Counted from the stretch's first letter, positions 1-11,697 are shown. The stretch: DNA of 64,000 nucleotides from Chelonoidis abingdonii (GCF_003597395.2 NC_133776.1:32781644-32845643), one strand, 5' to 3'. Notes: generated by a model from the letters alone, not told the origin. A program made the numbers and translations.

Positions 1-186
1 ACATTAACCCTAATCCGATATGGTAATACCAATTTCAGCACTACTCCTCTCGTCGGGGAGGAGTACAGAAACCGGTTTAAAGAACCCTTTATATCGATAT
101 AAAGGGCCTCGTTGTATGGACGGGTGCAGCGTTAAATCAGTTAAAAGCTGCTAAAATCGGTTTCAACGCGTAGTGTAGACCAGGCC
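1..186 (+). mobile_element. 3' end of a Harbinger-type DNA transposon (cut by window edge)
   Basis: This stretch is nearly the same as 4527-4688, the right end of the element at 2566-4688, and both finish in a TAGTGTAGACCAG-type terminus. That terminus is the inverted form of the GGTATGTCTACACTA left end seen at 2566 and 37874. It contains a perfect palindrome at 85-106 centred on ATATCGATAT. The left part lies outside the window. The PIF/Harbinger label is by similarity to the better preserved copy at 37874-40569. Confidence 0.65.
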
Positions 187-2162
187 TATGACTTGTCTTC
201 AGGGAGAGTTTTCTTTACTATGGATTATGGGTCTGGAACCTATGTATGCACTTTCAGCATCTATTTGAAAGTGTGAATATTCAAAACCAGCAAGAACAGG
301 TTACACAGAACCCTTCCCACATGTTGGCCAGGGCTTCCCTTCCATCCCTACAAACCCAATAAGGTTTATTGTGGCTGTTCTTTGTGCTCCTGAACTACTC
401 TCACTATGAAGTTGAGTTAGCCACCCATGCATGTGTAGCACAGCCTTCCTTAGCCACACACTTTACAAGCAGAAAGTCCAGTTCTGCCACTCTAAATGTG
501 GACAAGAAGTACTCTCCTCTGGGAGGAGTGAATTGGGCTCATTATTAGTTAGGGTGACAGAACTGGGTCCTAGAGCAAGAAAGCGCATACAAAGTCTACT
601 GCCATTTTCAAAGACTTATAGCTCAGTCAAAACAAACTGAATTTCATCATAATATTTGTCCTGAGAGTAGGCTATTTCCCCATCACATTTCTACTCCCAG
701 CCATTCTGATGAGCTATTCAAAAAAACCACTACAAGATTTTTAATTTTTTTAGATGGCAAAAAGTATATTTTTTCTAGTCTGCTTGCAGACATAATTAAT
801 TCAACCATTCTGATCAAACTTTAAAAAGAAAAAATAAACTTCAGGCACAGACCAAGCCTGGAAAAACTCAACTCAAAAGATGAAATGGTCAGAAACTTAA
901 AAGCTCCCGAATGCAAGGGATTAGAATGAAAGCTATCATGCAACCTTAATTATTTCAGTCATTTCCACTCCCTTTATACTGTCTGTTTTTTCTAAGCTTG
1001 AACTAAAAAATGGACTTTAGGTGCAAGTGACATCTTGGAACATCCATGGTCCAAGAGACCCATGTTCACATTTTATTTGTGTCATAATAAAAATCTGTTA
1101 TAAAGATATTACTGGCTCTAATTAGTGACACCAGATAAAAACTGAAAATTATGCAAGAATTCCTGTCTATCCAGTCTGAAAGGAACTCTGGGGAGGGTGT
1201 CCAGAGGCAAGTTATCCTGGTTCCTAAATTAAATCATTTTGTGTACTGATTTAATATGAAAGATGATAATCACTGCACTGTAAAATGACCTGTCAGGATA
1301 TCTGTTTAAGGAGTTGATAGGGACATGACAAGTGATAAGAGCTCATTTGAAACAGTAACCAAATTATCAAAATGATGCATGTTTGTATGATTAAACATCA
1401 GCACAGATGTTTTCTCAGGAAAAAAAAACCCTACCTTCTACCTACCTAAGTATATTGCTTGCTGAGAAAGGTGTGTGGGATTCCCCTATGCCACACCAAG
1501 GAGGTGTGCACAGACAGACTGCTATCAGACTTTTGGAAAGGTACAAGTAGAGTATGACCCTGCATCCCTTAGCACCCACAACTCCTGTAGAAGTAACATC
1601 TCTGTGCAGTGCAAGATTGAGTCCTTAATCTCCTTTCAATTTTCAGTTTACACAGATTCAATCAGACTGTTATAAGTGATATTTTTGTGATGTATTAGCT
1701 AAATAAGTCCCCAGGAGGATAGTAAATTCATTATTCCTTTTGGGAGAATAACATAGAGCTGAGTTGTAGGTCTAACAATAATGGGACAATGGATCAGCAA
1801 GTATCACTCTCAGAAACTGTCTTAGAAGATAAGATACTCTGTTAGCTGTTTCCATTGTGCCCCTCACTCTTGTATATAAGGACCAGGCACAAATGTTTAG
1901 GTAGTACTAATAGGATAAAATATACCCCCCAGCAGAAGGACAGAACAAAACCTGTGCACCACTTTAAGTCCCATTTAAACTCTATTTTAAGGGTGTAAGA
2001 GGTGCACTGGCCTTCTCCACAGGAAAGACTTTCACCTATAACATCACAAAGAAAACTCTGAGAACTTTGTCTCTGTGTATCCAAATTACATTTTTTTTCC
2101 CTCACTTTTTCTTCTTCTCTCTTTCTTACTCTCCTCGTACGCACAGAATATGTCAGGATAGA
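187..2162. other. Non-coding stretch, nothing recognised
   Basis: AT-rich sequence with only short open frames. I recognise no gene, RNA or repeat family here. Confidence 0.5.
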
Positions 2163-2170
2163 ATCTATAC

Positions 2171-2473
2171 CGGGGTAGGCAACCTATTGCATACATGCCA
2201 AAAGTGGCACACGAGCTGATTTTCAGTGGCACTCACACTGCCTGGCCACCAGTCTGGGGGGCTCTGCATTTTAATTTCATTTTAAATGAAGCATCCTTAA
2301 CATTTTAAAAACCTTATTTACTTTACATACTACAATAGTTTAGTTATATATTATAGACTTATAGAAAGAGACCTTCTAAAAACGTTAAAATGTATTACTG
2401 GCAAGTGAAACCTTAAATTAGAGTGAATAAATGAAGACTTGGCCCACCACTTCTGAAAGGTTGCCAACCCCTG
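2171..2473. mobile_element. hAT-type MITE (family A)
   Basis: The element runs from CGGGGTAGGCAACC to GGTTGCCAACCCCTG, which are inverted terminal repeats, and is flanked by the exact 8-bp direct repeat ATCTATAC (2163-2170 and 2474-2481). An 8-bp duplication is the hAT signature. It has no coding capacity. The same family occurs at 7096-7397 (inverted) and 27327-27631. Confidence 0.9.
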
Positions 2474-2565
2474 ATCTATACCCTAGAGGTTCAGCTGAAG
2501 AAAACCAGAAACCAAGAAGATAGCGTGAGCAGATAAAGACTTCCTTTAAAAGGGGATCAATGCTA

Positions 2566-4688
2566 GGTATGTCTACACTACGGGAATCTTTCCCGATTTT
2601 ACATACAGTTTGTAAAACAGATTGAAAAGTCGATGCACGCGGCCAAACTAAGCATTATCGTGGACCGGTGCGTCCCATCAGTCAAGGCGAGCGTCAATTT
2701 TGGAGCATTGCATTTGTGGCTAGTATCCGTAGCTATCCATAGTTCCCCACGGTCTCCCCCGCCATTGGGAGAATTCTGGTGAGACTTAATGTACAATGGT
2801 GCAAAATCAGTGTCGATGGGTGATTCTGGGTAACTGTCATCACTCATCCCGCTCCTTCCTCTGTAAGCACAGCAGAACTACTCATTTCACCGCCTTTTTC
2901 CCTGGATGCCCGGCAGACACCAATAGCACCAACCATGGAGCCATTCGTTTTTTTTACTGTCACGTATGTCTATATGGATGTTGCTACAGAGGTGGTACCG
3001 CACGACAGCGCACATTCATGTTGCCTTTTGCAAGATAGCAGAGACGTTACAGTTGTTGCTGTAGGCTCCATGCCATTGTAAATTGGCGATGCGATGACCG
3101 GTTTATCATTTGTTTTGTACCATCTGCTGCTGTATGGGTGCCTCTGGCTGAGATCAGCAGGGGCACAAAGACCAAATGGAATGATCCCGAGTCATGCCTC
3201 TTTAAGATATCTAAAAATAGAGTCAGTCCCTGCCTGGAATATGTGCAAGTGTACTCGAAACCAGTGTACAGAGAACACAAGCCGCTCCGTGGTAGAATCG
3301 CAGAAATGAATGAGCTACATGCCATTTGCTTTATGGAGGGTGCCCCTGCACCAACCCAACCCATTGCTTCCCTGCTCCCCAACCTCCTGGCTATCCGTTG
3401 AGTGCCCATCATTTGTGTGATGAAGTAATAACGAATGCAGGAATAAGAAAGCACTGACTTTTTAGTGAGATAAAATGGGGGAGGGCACCTCGCAGCTGAC
3501 ATATAGTCCCCAGGCAGGACATTAAACGGTGCGGGGGAGAGAGCCAATCCAACTGCTATGATGGTCCAGTGGCAGAACTTAAACGGTGCAGAGGATGAGA
3601 CCCAGCATCCTTCTGCCCTATGATAGTCCCGGCAGTATATGAATCTTTTTCTTTACGATGAATGGAGGGGGCCTTGATGGCAGCCTTCACCCCCAGTTGC
3701 TATATGAATGGCTTACCACACTTGTACCATTACTGAAGACCAGGATCATTCCTATTTTTACCTGGGCCCCCGGCAACCTCACCTGAGGCAGCCAGGAGCA
3801 CTCATGGGCTGATGATGCCTACGAGCTCATCTATTGTACCATCTGCCACCGGGGAGGAGGGAGAGGGGAGAGGACTGCTGTTCTCTGACGCAGCATATGT
3901 TCTAGCAGCACATGCAGTAGACATAGCGGTGACATTGAAAAAGAGCAAGAAACAATTTTTTTCCCCTTTCTTTAAGGTGGAGGAGAGGGGTAAATTAACG
4001 ACTATCCCCGAAGCAGCCTGGACAATGTGTTTGAACCTACAGGCATGTTGGAGCTCAGCCAGAATGCAAATACTTGTGGAGATGCTGGGACTGGTGGGAT
4101 AGCTTGGATCCTCAGTACCACCCTCCTTACATGAGCGTCCATGTTGCACTTTGGCCTTTCTACACTTAGTCACAACATAAGCACTTCTTCGATCTGATCA
4201 TGATGGAGATTTTTTCAAATGCTTGCATTTCATCTGCTGTAACGCGAGGCCTGTGATAGAAACGATTTGCCTATCTCATACAGCAGTCAGATCCGAGTAT
4301 CTCCATAAAGGTCCTATGCTGGAGCTCTTTGTGGATTTTGGGACTCGACATCGCCACCGTGCTGATCAGAGCTACACGCTGGTAAACAGGAAATGAAATT
4401 CAAAGTTTGCGGGCTTTCCTGTCTACTCCTGCCCGTGCATCCGAGTTCAGATTGCTGTCCAGATGTCTACAATGGTGCACTGTGGGGATACCGCTGGAGG
4501 CCCAATACCATCGATTTGCGGCCACCCACTTAACCTAATCCGATAGGTAATACGATTTCAGCACTACTCTCTCGTCGGGGAGGAGTACAGAAACTGGTTT
4601 AAAGGCCTTTATATCGATATAAAAGGGCCTCGTTGTGTGGACGGGTGCAGCGTTAAATTTGGTTTAAACACATAGTGTAGACCAGCCC
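2566..4688. mobile_element. Harbinger-type element, degraded, no coding
   Basis: The left end GGTATGTCTACACTACGGG matches the left end at 37874, and the right end ATAGTGTAGACCAGCCC matches the right ends at 186 and 40569. The first 350 bp resemble the left part of the 37874 element. The middle has no readable transposase. The flanking triplets are CTA and TCA, so the expected 3-bp duplication has decayed or the ends are off by a base. It abuts the CR1 that follows. Confidence 0.7.
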
Positions 4689-4691
4689 TCA

Positions 4692-6635
4692 TGAAGATAA
4701 TCAGAAAGCAGCATAAATTACTAATTAAGTGTTAAAACTGTAATAAAAGCCAGGAGGAGTTGAAGAACGGGTAGCCAAAAACTCCATAAGTAATAACAAA
4801 ATGTTTTTAAGTACATCAGAGCAGAAAGCCTGCTAAACAACCAGTGGACCCCCAATGATCGAGATTCTAAATGGATTTTTGCTTCAGCCTTCACGGCTGA
4901 GGATGTTTGGGATGATTCCCATAACCTGAGCCAGCTTTTGTAAGTGACAAATCTGAGGAACTGTCCAGATTGAAGTGTCAGTTAGAGGGAGGTTTTTGGA
5001 ATTAATTGATAAACTTAACATTAACAAGTCCCCAGGACCTGATGGCATTCACTCAAGAGTTCTAGAAAGAATTCAAATATGAGAGTTGTGGAACTATTAA
5101 CTAGGTTTGTAACCAGTCCTTTAAATCGCCTCTGTACCTAATGACTGGAAGTTAGCTAATGTAACATCAATATTTAAAAAGGGCTCTAGAGGTGATCCCA
5201 GCCAATTACAGACCAGTAATCGTTACATCGATACCGGGCAAATTAGTCAAAACAATAGTAAAGAATTAAATTGTTAGACACCTAGAAGAACTAATTGTTC
5301 GACAAAAGTCAACATGGTTCTGTAAAGGGAAATCGTGTCTTACTAATCTATTAGAGTTCTTGAAGGGGTCAACAAAGCAATCTGACAGGGGATCCAGTGG
5401 ACATAGTGTACTTAGATTTCCAGAAAGCCTTTGACAAGGTCCCTCACCAAAGGCTCTTACGCAAATTAAGTTGTCATAGGATAAAAGTGAAGTCCTTCTT
5501 GGATTGAGAATGGTTAAAAGACAGGAACAAAGGGTAGGAATTAATGGTAAATTTCAGAATGGAAGGGTAACTAGTGGTGTCCCAAGGGTCAGTCCTCGGA
5601 CAATCCTATTCAGCTTATTCAGAGAAAGGGGTAAAAAGTTGAGGTGACAAAGTTTGCAGATGATGACTAAATTGCTCACGATAGTTAAGACCAAAGCAGA
5701 CTGTGAAGAACTTCCCCTCAAAAGATCTCACAAAACTAAGTGATTGCGCAACAAAATGGCAAATGAATTTAATGTGGATAAATGTAAAGTAATGCACATT
5801 GGAAAATAACCCAACTACACATACAATGATGATGGGGGCTAGTTTACGCTAAACTAAGTCAGGAAAGTGATCTTGGAGTCATCGTGGATAGTTCTCTGAA
5901 GATGTCCATGCAGTGTGCAGAGGTGGTCAAAAAGCAAACAGGATGTTAGGAATCATTAAAAGGGGGTGAGAATAAGAAGGAGAAGTATTTATTCCCTTAT
6001 ATAATGGATGGTACACCACATCCTGATACCGCGTACAGATGTGTCTCCTCATCTCAAAAAAGAATATACTGGCACTAGAAAAGGTTCAGAGAAGAGCGAT
6101 TAAATAGATAGGGTTTGGAACGGTCCCATAGGAGGAGGATAAAGAGGCAGGACTTTTCAGCTTGGAAAAGAGAGACTAAGGGCGATATGATAAAGGTAAT
6201 ATAAAATCATGAGTGATGTAGAGAAAGTAGATAGAAAAGTTATTTACTTATTCCCTAATACAAGCAATAGGTCACAAATGAAACTAATAGGCAGCAGTTT
6301 AAAACAAATAAAAGGAAGTTCTTCTTCACACAGCGCACAGTCAACTTGTGGAACTCCTTACTGAGGAGTTGTTGAAGGCTAAGACTATACAGCATTTAAA
6401 GAGACTGAGTGGAGGTTAAGTCCTTTTCTGGCTATTAGCCAGAATGGTAAGGAATGGTGTTTCCTAGACTTTGTTTGTCAGAGGGTGGACAAGATCGGAG
6501 CAGAGATTGATCACTTGAGGAAAACATCATCCTCTGGGCACCTGGCATTGGCCACTGTCGGTAGACAGGATACTGGACTAGACAGACCTTTGGTCTGACC
6601 CAGACCTGATGGCTCGTTATGTTTTTATGTTTTTT
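4692..6635 (+). mobile_element. CR1 LINE, + strand, degraded
   Basis: Translated pieces show CR1 reverse-transcriptase motifs: a NKSPGPDGIHS-like segment near 5020-5060, then a PQGSVLG-like remnant near 5580, and FADD near 5655. Many stops and frameshifts separate them. The 3' end carries the usual CR1 tail, reading GACAGGATACTGGACTAGA then CCTTTGGTCTGACCCAG near 6565-6605. It is 5'-truncated and not functional. Confidence 0.85.
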
Positions 6636-6639
6636 GTAG

Positions 6640-7510
6640 AGGTTGGTACAATTTGGAGGACAGGATTAGAATTCAAAAAGATTTTGACAAATCTGAGAAT
6701 TGGTCTGAAACTAACAAGATGAATTCAATAAAACAAGTGTAAAATACAAAGAAAAAATCAAATCAACACACAAATGAGAAGAATAAGGCTAGGTGATAGT
6801 CACTCCTGAAAGGATCTGGGTTTATAGTGAATCACAGATTGAATGTGAGTCCAACAATGTGGGCAGCCGTGAAAAAGGCTAAGTATAATTCTGTGTGTAT
6901 TAACAGAGTGGTAAGACACAGGAGGTAACTGTCCAGCTCATATTCGAGCTAGTGAGGCTACCAGCTGAGCACTGTATTCAATATTGGGTGCTATACTTTA
7001 GGAAAGATGACTAACTGGAGGGTGTCCAGAGGCACAGCACAAAATGATAAAGGGTTTAAGACAACACCCTGTCTACCTATGAGGAATGGTTAGAACAGGG
7101 TCAGCAACCTTTCAGAAGAGGTGTGCCAAGTTCATTATCTCACTCTAATTAAAGTCTCTGCGTAGCAATAATTCTAAACATTTTAGAAGGTCTCTTCTCT
7201 AAGCGCTATAATATATAACTAAACTATTGTTGTATGTAAAGTAAATAAGGTTTTTAAAATGTTTAAGAAGCTTCATTTAAAATTAAATTAAAATGCAGAA
7301 CCCCAGACCAGTGGCCAGGACCCAGGCAGTGGGAGTGCCACTGAAAATCAGTTTGCGTGCCGCCTTTGGCATATGTGCCATAGGTTGCCTACCCCTGGGT
7401 TAAAACAATTGGGCATGTTGAGTTTGGAGAAAAGAAGACCCAGGAAGACCTGAAAACTATGGGAGGGACCTGACATATGTTAAGAGATTATATAAAAAGG
7501 ACTATGACTA
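6640..7510 (+). mobile_element. CR1 LINE 3' fragment, split by a hAT MITE
   Basis: The sequence matches, segment by segment, the 3' part of the CR1 at 18575-19690 (the region after FADDTKLGG, through CTACCTATGAGGAA). It breaks at 7095, where a hAT MITE is inserted, and resumes at 7406 with the expected GGGCATGTTGAGTTTGGAGA. It is truncated and has no intact reading frame. Confidence 0.75.
7096..7397 (-). mobile_element. hAT-type MITE (family A) inserted in CR1
   Basis: This is the reverse-orientation copy of the 2171-2473 family. The ends CAGGGTCAGCAACC and GGTTGCCTACCCCTG are inverted repeats. Flanking octamers are GGTTAGAA (7088-7095) and GGTTAAAA (7398-7405), one mismatch apart. The insertion interrupts CR1 sequence, so it is younger than that CR1. 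Confidence 0.9.
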
Positions 7511-8389
7511 TACATGATTATAATGTAGCAAATTTTGTTCTCTATGCATTACAATGTGATAAAGACATGATTTTAGAATGGTCTACAGTTGCCAAGTGTT
7601 CTTGAAAGATTTGTTTAAATCTTTGTGCAAACAAAAAGAGGAAACACGGGAGAAGAGCAAAGAACATCCCATCCATTTGATAACTACCTGAGCCTGCAGC
7701 CCCTTACCAAACTTTCTGTACTGTCTTATATTTACTATCTTTCAGCGTAGTTACATGCTTACAGAGCCTTTTTCTCTGTATCACTTTTTATATTCTGATT
7801 ATGTAACTGTACCAATTACATAACTGAATGGTTGATAAATGTAGGATTTATCTAAGGATTAACACAGAGCCTCTGCTGTCAAGCCCACTGTAGATTCTTA
7901 CTGTCAGCCAGCATGCAGAAAGCTGCTGTTCACATTACATACCGTAAGTACAGTAAATATACTCTTCCCAGGCACGTGGAATAAAGATTTCTCCGCAAGT
8001 CTTTTACATAGATTGGTGTCCTTTGCGTAGTACAATGTCACCAAAAGAAAACATGGTACATTGACATATTCATTGAAACATAGGGTGTAAAGATCAAACG
8101 AATTAAAGTTTAACCGGTTACCTCGCCTAGGGAAGGGGGAGGGAGGTTTCCACCAGGTCTTTGTTTTGTTTGGTCAGTGATTCCCGATTTTGGCATTGCT
8201 GACTCTTCTCTCCCAGTGGGCCCCTGCTGTCAGGGATTCTTACGCGTCTGATCTGATGCATTTACTGTGACTGTGCATTTATCACACTGAAATGTGTAAG
8301 GCTTTTTAACGTTCCGCTTCTGTCTGACAACACAATGGTGTGCCCCTCTCAAAGCACCTATTGTTGTGTATTTCTCCCCGAACAGCCAG
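7511..8389. other. Upstream flank of PAQR9, nothing recognised
   Basis: AT-rich unique sequence that gives way to GC-rich DNA near 8390. No repeat or gene is recognised. Confidence 0.4.
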
Positions 8390-9088
8390 CCCCTTCACCT
8401 CCCCTCCCCAAAGCGGCCGCTGTGTGAATTTCCTAGAAGGAGGCGAGAGGGAGCCGCACGAAGCTGCGGGCTGAGCGAGGGACAGAGCCCGTGATGACAG
8501 TGACATACAAACCACAGCACCGCGGAGAAGAGTGGAAAATTCATCCCCCGGCTGACAATGTATCGGGTGTTCAGAGAGGGGGGCGGGGTAGGCGCACTGC
8601 CCCAGGCCTTACAAATCAATGGCACCACCGCCCGAGCCGGCAGAGAGCGCCGCCTGCGCTCGCAGCGCATCAATCATTAACCGGCGCGGCTGGGGAGGCG
8701 GGCACAGAACAGGAGCCGGCATCCCGTTCTGCCGCGGGGGCGACTCGGGGCCCCAAGCCGGGCAGGGTCTCGGTCTCCTCCAGCGGCAGGGGCTGAATTA
8801 CCGCCAGGCTGGGCTCCTCTGCAGGAGGAGCTGCCGCCGCGCGTCGGCTGGGGCGATGCTGCCACTGCTGCAATGAGTGATGCTGGCTGGGGGCGGAGGA
8901 GGAGAAGCACAAATCCACTGCAATTCCTCCTCCGGCGGCAGCGGGGAAAGCGGCTTTTCCTTCGCCGGATCACATCGCCAGCCCCGCTCCAGCTCCGGGG
9001 CCCCAAAGACGCCCTGTCCTGCCCCCACCGCCACCCGCGCAGAGGAGCAGCGCTGCGGCGGGCCGAGGGGGCTGGGGAGGGGGGCAGC
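8390..9088 (+). promoter_or_regulatory. PAQR9: GC-rich island: PAQR9 promoter and 5'UTR region
   Basis: GC content rises sharply near 8390 and stays high with many CpGs through the coding region, as expected of a CpG-island promoter. No TATA box is evident and the transcription start cannot be placed by eye. Several ATG codons lie in this leader, including a short frame at 8856-8876 and an in-frame ATG at 8873. Confidence 0.5.
8856..8876 (+). other. Short upstream ORF in the PAQR9 leader
   Basis: The frame reads MLPLLQ then TGA. Its stop overlaps the ATG at 8873 in the tetranucleotide ATGA, and that ATG is in frame with PAQR9. It is the end of a longer frame starting at 8619. Whether it is transcribed is unknown. 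Confidence 0.3.
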
Positions 9089-10153
9089 ATGCCTGGAGGC
9101 CGGACAGCAAAGGACCAGGCGCCTCCCCCTCCTCCCTCTGCCCCCCTGCTGCGCTGGGACGAGGTGCCCGATGACTTCGTGGAGTGCTTCATCCTGTCGG
9201 GCTACCGGCGGCTGCACTGCAGCGCCCAGGAGTGCCTGGCCTCGGTGCTGCAGCCCACCAACGAGACGCTCAACTTCTGGACCCACTTCATCCCCCTGCT
9301 GCTCTTCCTGAGCAAGTTCTGCCGGCTCTTCTTCCTGAGCGGGGCCGGCGAGCTGCCCTTCCACCACCCGCTCCTGCTGCCCCTCTGGTGCTACGCCTCG
9401 GGCGTCCTGCTCACGTTTGCCATGAGCTGCACGGCCCATGTGTTCAGCTGCCTCTCGCTGCGCCTGCGCGCTGCCTTCTTCTACCTGGACTACGCCTCCA
9501 TCAGCTACTACGGCTTCGCCAGCACCGTGGCTTATTCCTACTACCTGCTGCCCGGCCTGCGCCTGCTGGACGCGCGGGCCATGAGCCGCTATCTGCAGCA
9601 GCGTCTGGGCTGGCAGCTGGACTGCAGCCTCCCCATTGCCCTCTACAGCGCCCTGGTGCTGCCGGTGGCCTTCGTGCTGGCCGTCACCTGCACCGTGGCG
9701 TGCTGCAAGAGCCGCTCCGAGTGGTGCGCCTACCCCTTCGCCATCCGGACCTTCGTCTTCGCCATGCCCCTCAGCATGGCCTGCCCCATCATGCTGGAGA
9801 GCTTCCTCTTCGATCTGCGCGGGCAGAACCCCACCCTCTTCCTCTACTTCTACAGGCGCTACTTCTGGCTCCTGGTGGCCGCCTTCTTCAACATCAGCAA
9901 GATCCCCGAGAGGATCCAGCCAGGGTTGTTTGACATCATCGGGCACAGCCACCAACTCTTCCACATCTTCACCTTCCTCAGCATCTATGACCAGATGTAC
10001 TATCTAGAAGAAGGGCTGCTGCAGTTCCTCAAATCCCCACCTGCCTCCCCTACCTTCCTAGGCACCATCGGATATATGCTGCTCTTAATGCTTTGCCTGG
10101 GAATGGTCATAAGGAAATTTTTGAACGTTGCAGATCTCTGCAAACAGGACTAG
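9089..10153 (+). CDS. PAQR9: Progestin and adipoQ receptor family member 9 (PAQR9, mPR epsilon)
   Basis: A single-exon frame of 354 codons encodes a multi-pass membrane receptor of the PAQR family, class II (membrane progesterone receptor-like). Family motifs are in order: an acidic LLRWDEVPDDFVECFILSGY segment (residues 20-39), motif A ETLNFWTH (59-66), motif B SCTAH (113-117) with FYLDY (131-135), and motif C HSHQLFH (286-292). By analogy with adiponectin receptors, H117, H288 and H292 would bind zinc. At least seven hydrophobic segments follow residue 67. I place the start at 9089 (A at -3) because human PAQR9, as I recall it (about 377 residues), begins with a short proline-rich tail before LLRWDEVPDDF, and the tail from 9089 fits. 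The frame also stays open upstream to an ATG at 8873, adding 72 arginine-rich residues that I consider less likely. The gene lies upstream of PCOLCE2 on the same strand. The frame is intact, with GC-rich codon use unlike its AT-rich surroundings. Confidence 0.97.
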   Translation: MPGGRTAKDQAPPPPPSAPLLRWDEVPDDFVECFILSGYRRLHCSAQECLASVLQPTNETLNFWTHFIPLLLFLSKFCRLFFLSGAGELPFHHPLLLPLWCYASGVLLTFAMSCTAHVFSCLSLRLRAAFFYLDYASISYYGFASTVAYSYYLLPGLRLLDARAMSRYLQQRLGWQLDCSLPIALYSALVLPVAFVLAVTCTVACCKSRSEWCAYPFAIRTFVFAMPLSMACPIMLESFLFDLRGQNPTLFLYFYRRYFWLLVAAFFNISKIPERIQPGLFDIIGHSHQLFHIFTFLSIYDQMYYLEEGLLQFLKSPPASPTFLGTIGYMLLLMLCLGMVIRKFLNVADLCKQD

Positions 10154-10360
10154 CCGGCCAGGTATATTTATTCCTATTGTGATTCCTGTTCCTATTCTTT
10201 TTAGAGGATGCTGCAAAATTTAAGTTAAAGGTACAAAGGAAAGTGGTTGTTTCCTCTTGTCAATCACTGAACTGCTGGAATACTACTATTAATTTTAAAA
10301 CTACTAGGTTCCCAAGGGAAGAAATCAAGCACTATTGTTCATAACTATTCCTACATTGTT

Positions 10361-10684
10361 GTTTAGGATACAAAGTGAAACCAGTTAGCACTACTGTTTA
10401 ATCTGTTAGAAAAAAGAATGCATGAACTGTGAAGGCCCCTTTACTAACTCCAGACTGTTGAGGAGATTGTTTAGGACACAAGGTGAAACCATTTAGCACT
10501 ACTGTTTAATCTGTTAGAAAAAAGAATGCATGAACTGTGAAGGCCCCTTTACTAACTCCAGACTGTTGAGGAGATTGTTTAGGACACAAGGTGAAACCAT
10601 TTAGCACTACTGTTTAATCTGTTAGAAAAAAGAATGCATGAACTGTGAAGGCCCCTTTACTAACTCCAGACTGTTGAGGAGATT
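10361..10684 (+). repeat. 108-bp unit, three tandem copies, in PAQR9 3'UTR
   Basis: Units are 10361-10468, 10469-10576 and 10577-10684, each beginning GTTTAGGA and ending GAGGAGATT. Units 2 and 3 read the same base for base. Unit 1 differs at three positions near its start. A degraded start of a fourth unit (ATTTAAAT) follows. The near-identity points to a recent expansion. Confidence 0.97.
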
Positions 10685-11691
10685 ATTTAAATCAGCAATA
10701 TATGCACCCGCACCAGGATTATACACACAGATTTTTAATCAAGTCCTGTGTGGAATTCCCTAGCAGATTATGCACTGAAGTTCTTCTTCTTCTGTGCTAC
10801 TGTAATAGCCCTTTGAGGTCACAGGCAGTGGAACTGGATTTTAAATGCAAACAACCTGACTGCTGTCCATAGTCCCTCCCCCCCACCTCCAGTGTTGTGT
10901 TATAGCTGTTGTGGCAACTAAGCTACAGTTGAGATTTTAGAGAGAAAGATAAAAACTATTAGGGAGCTATAATTTGATCAAGGGATTTTGTTCATATTCT
11001 GTGACTGAAGCTTGAATGGTTGGTATAGTCATTCCAAGGCAAAACAGAAATACAGAGCCAGATTCTTAGCTGGTGTAAATTGTTACAGTGCCACTCAAAC
11101 TATTGGACCAGCAGAGGATCAAGCCCAAAGAACCAAAACCTAATTCCCTACTCACACAAAGCTCCCATTGACTTCAATAGAAGGTTTGTGAGCAGAGAAC
11201 ATGATTTCACCCAAAGGCCCTAATCCAACATCTGATTTATTTTTTAAAGTTATGAAGTGTATTGACCTGATTTCTGCTTCCCCTCTTCTTCTGCTCTTTA
11301 GTTACTTGGGGCCAGATTCTGTTACCCTTAGATTACTGTAGAATAAGATACTACTGAATATACATAGGAACTACTGAACGACTTATAGGAGGCAGAATCT
11401 GGCTCTAGATAAGTACTCAGTTTTATATTTTGACATCCTTCCCCTGCTGCTTCATAATTCCATTTACCTCTGTGACAGATGGACATTTTAAAGCCCTACC
11501 TAAGTGGCTGTGCTGTGGATGTTTCATAGGACAGAAGTTTTAGTGGGGTTACTCTTCCAGTTTACAGGTTAGCAACACCATACACATGAACAGATTTTTT
11601 AAAAAATACAAATTTGCAGTGTCTTTGCACAGTAACCTAGGTATTATCAGCAAAGAGATGACTTAATTATTAACAACATACTACTGATACT

Positions 11692-11697
11692 AATAAA
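11692..11697 (+). terminator. Candidate PAQR9 polyadenylation signal AATAAA
   Basis: First canonical hexamer downstream of the stop codon, followed by T- and G-rich sequence within 40 bases. The position is plausible but unproven. Confidence 0.35.

Noticed and set aside
3047..3547. 166-codon minus-strand frame
   Set aside because: Inside the Harbinger-type element at 2566-4688, with no resemblance to the Myb/SANT-like or transposase proteins.
3802..4173. Possible Myb/SANT-like protein on the minus strand of the second Harbinger-type element
   Set aside because: Its position and orientation would fit, but I see none of the QAYQKTKEAN, CRFYDELHAI-type residues seen in the copy at 39604-40178.
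9184..9933. 249-codon frame on the + strand inside PAQR9
   Set aside because: A shifted frame of the PAQR9 coding sequence, rich in leucine, proline and alanine, without motifs.
8798..9964. 388-codon open frame on the minus strand
   Set aside because: It is antisense to PAQR9, its composition (glutamate, glycine and alanine rich) mirrors GC-rich coding sequence, and it matches no known domain.
10361..10684. Regular repeats considered as a CRISPR-like array
   Set aside because: The units are contiguous 108-bp tandem copies without spacers, in vertebrate DNA.
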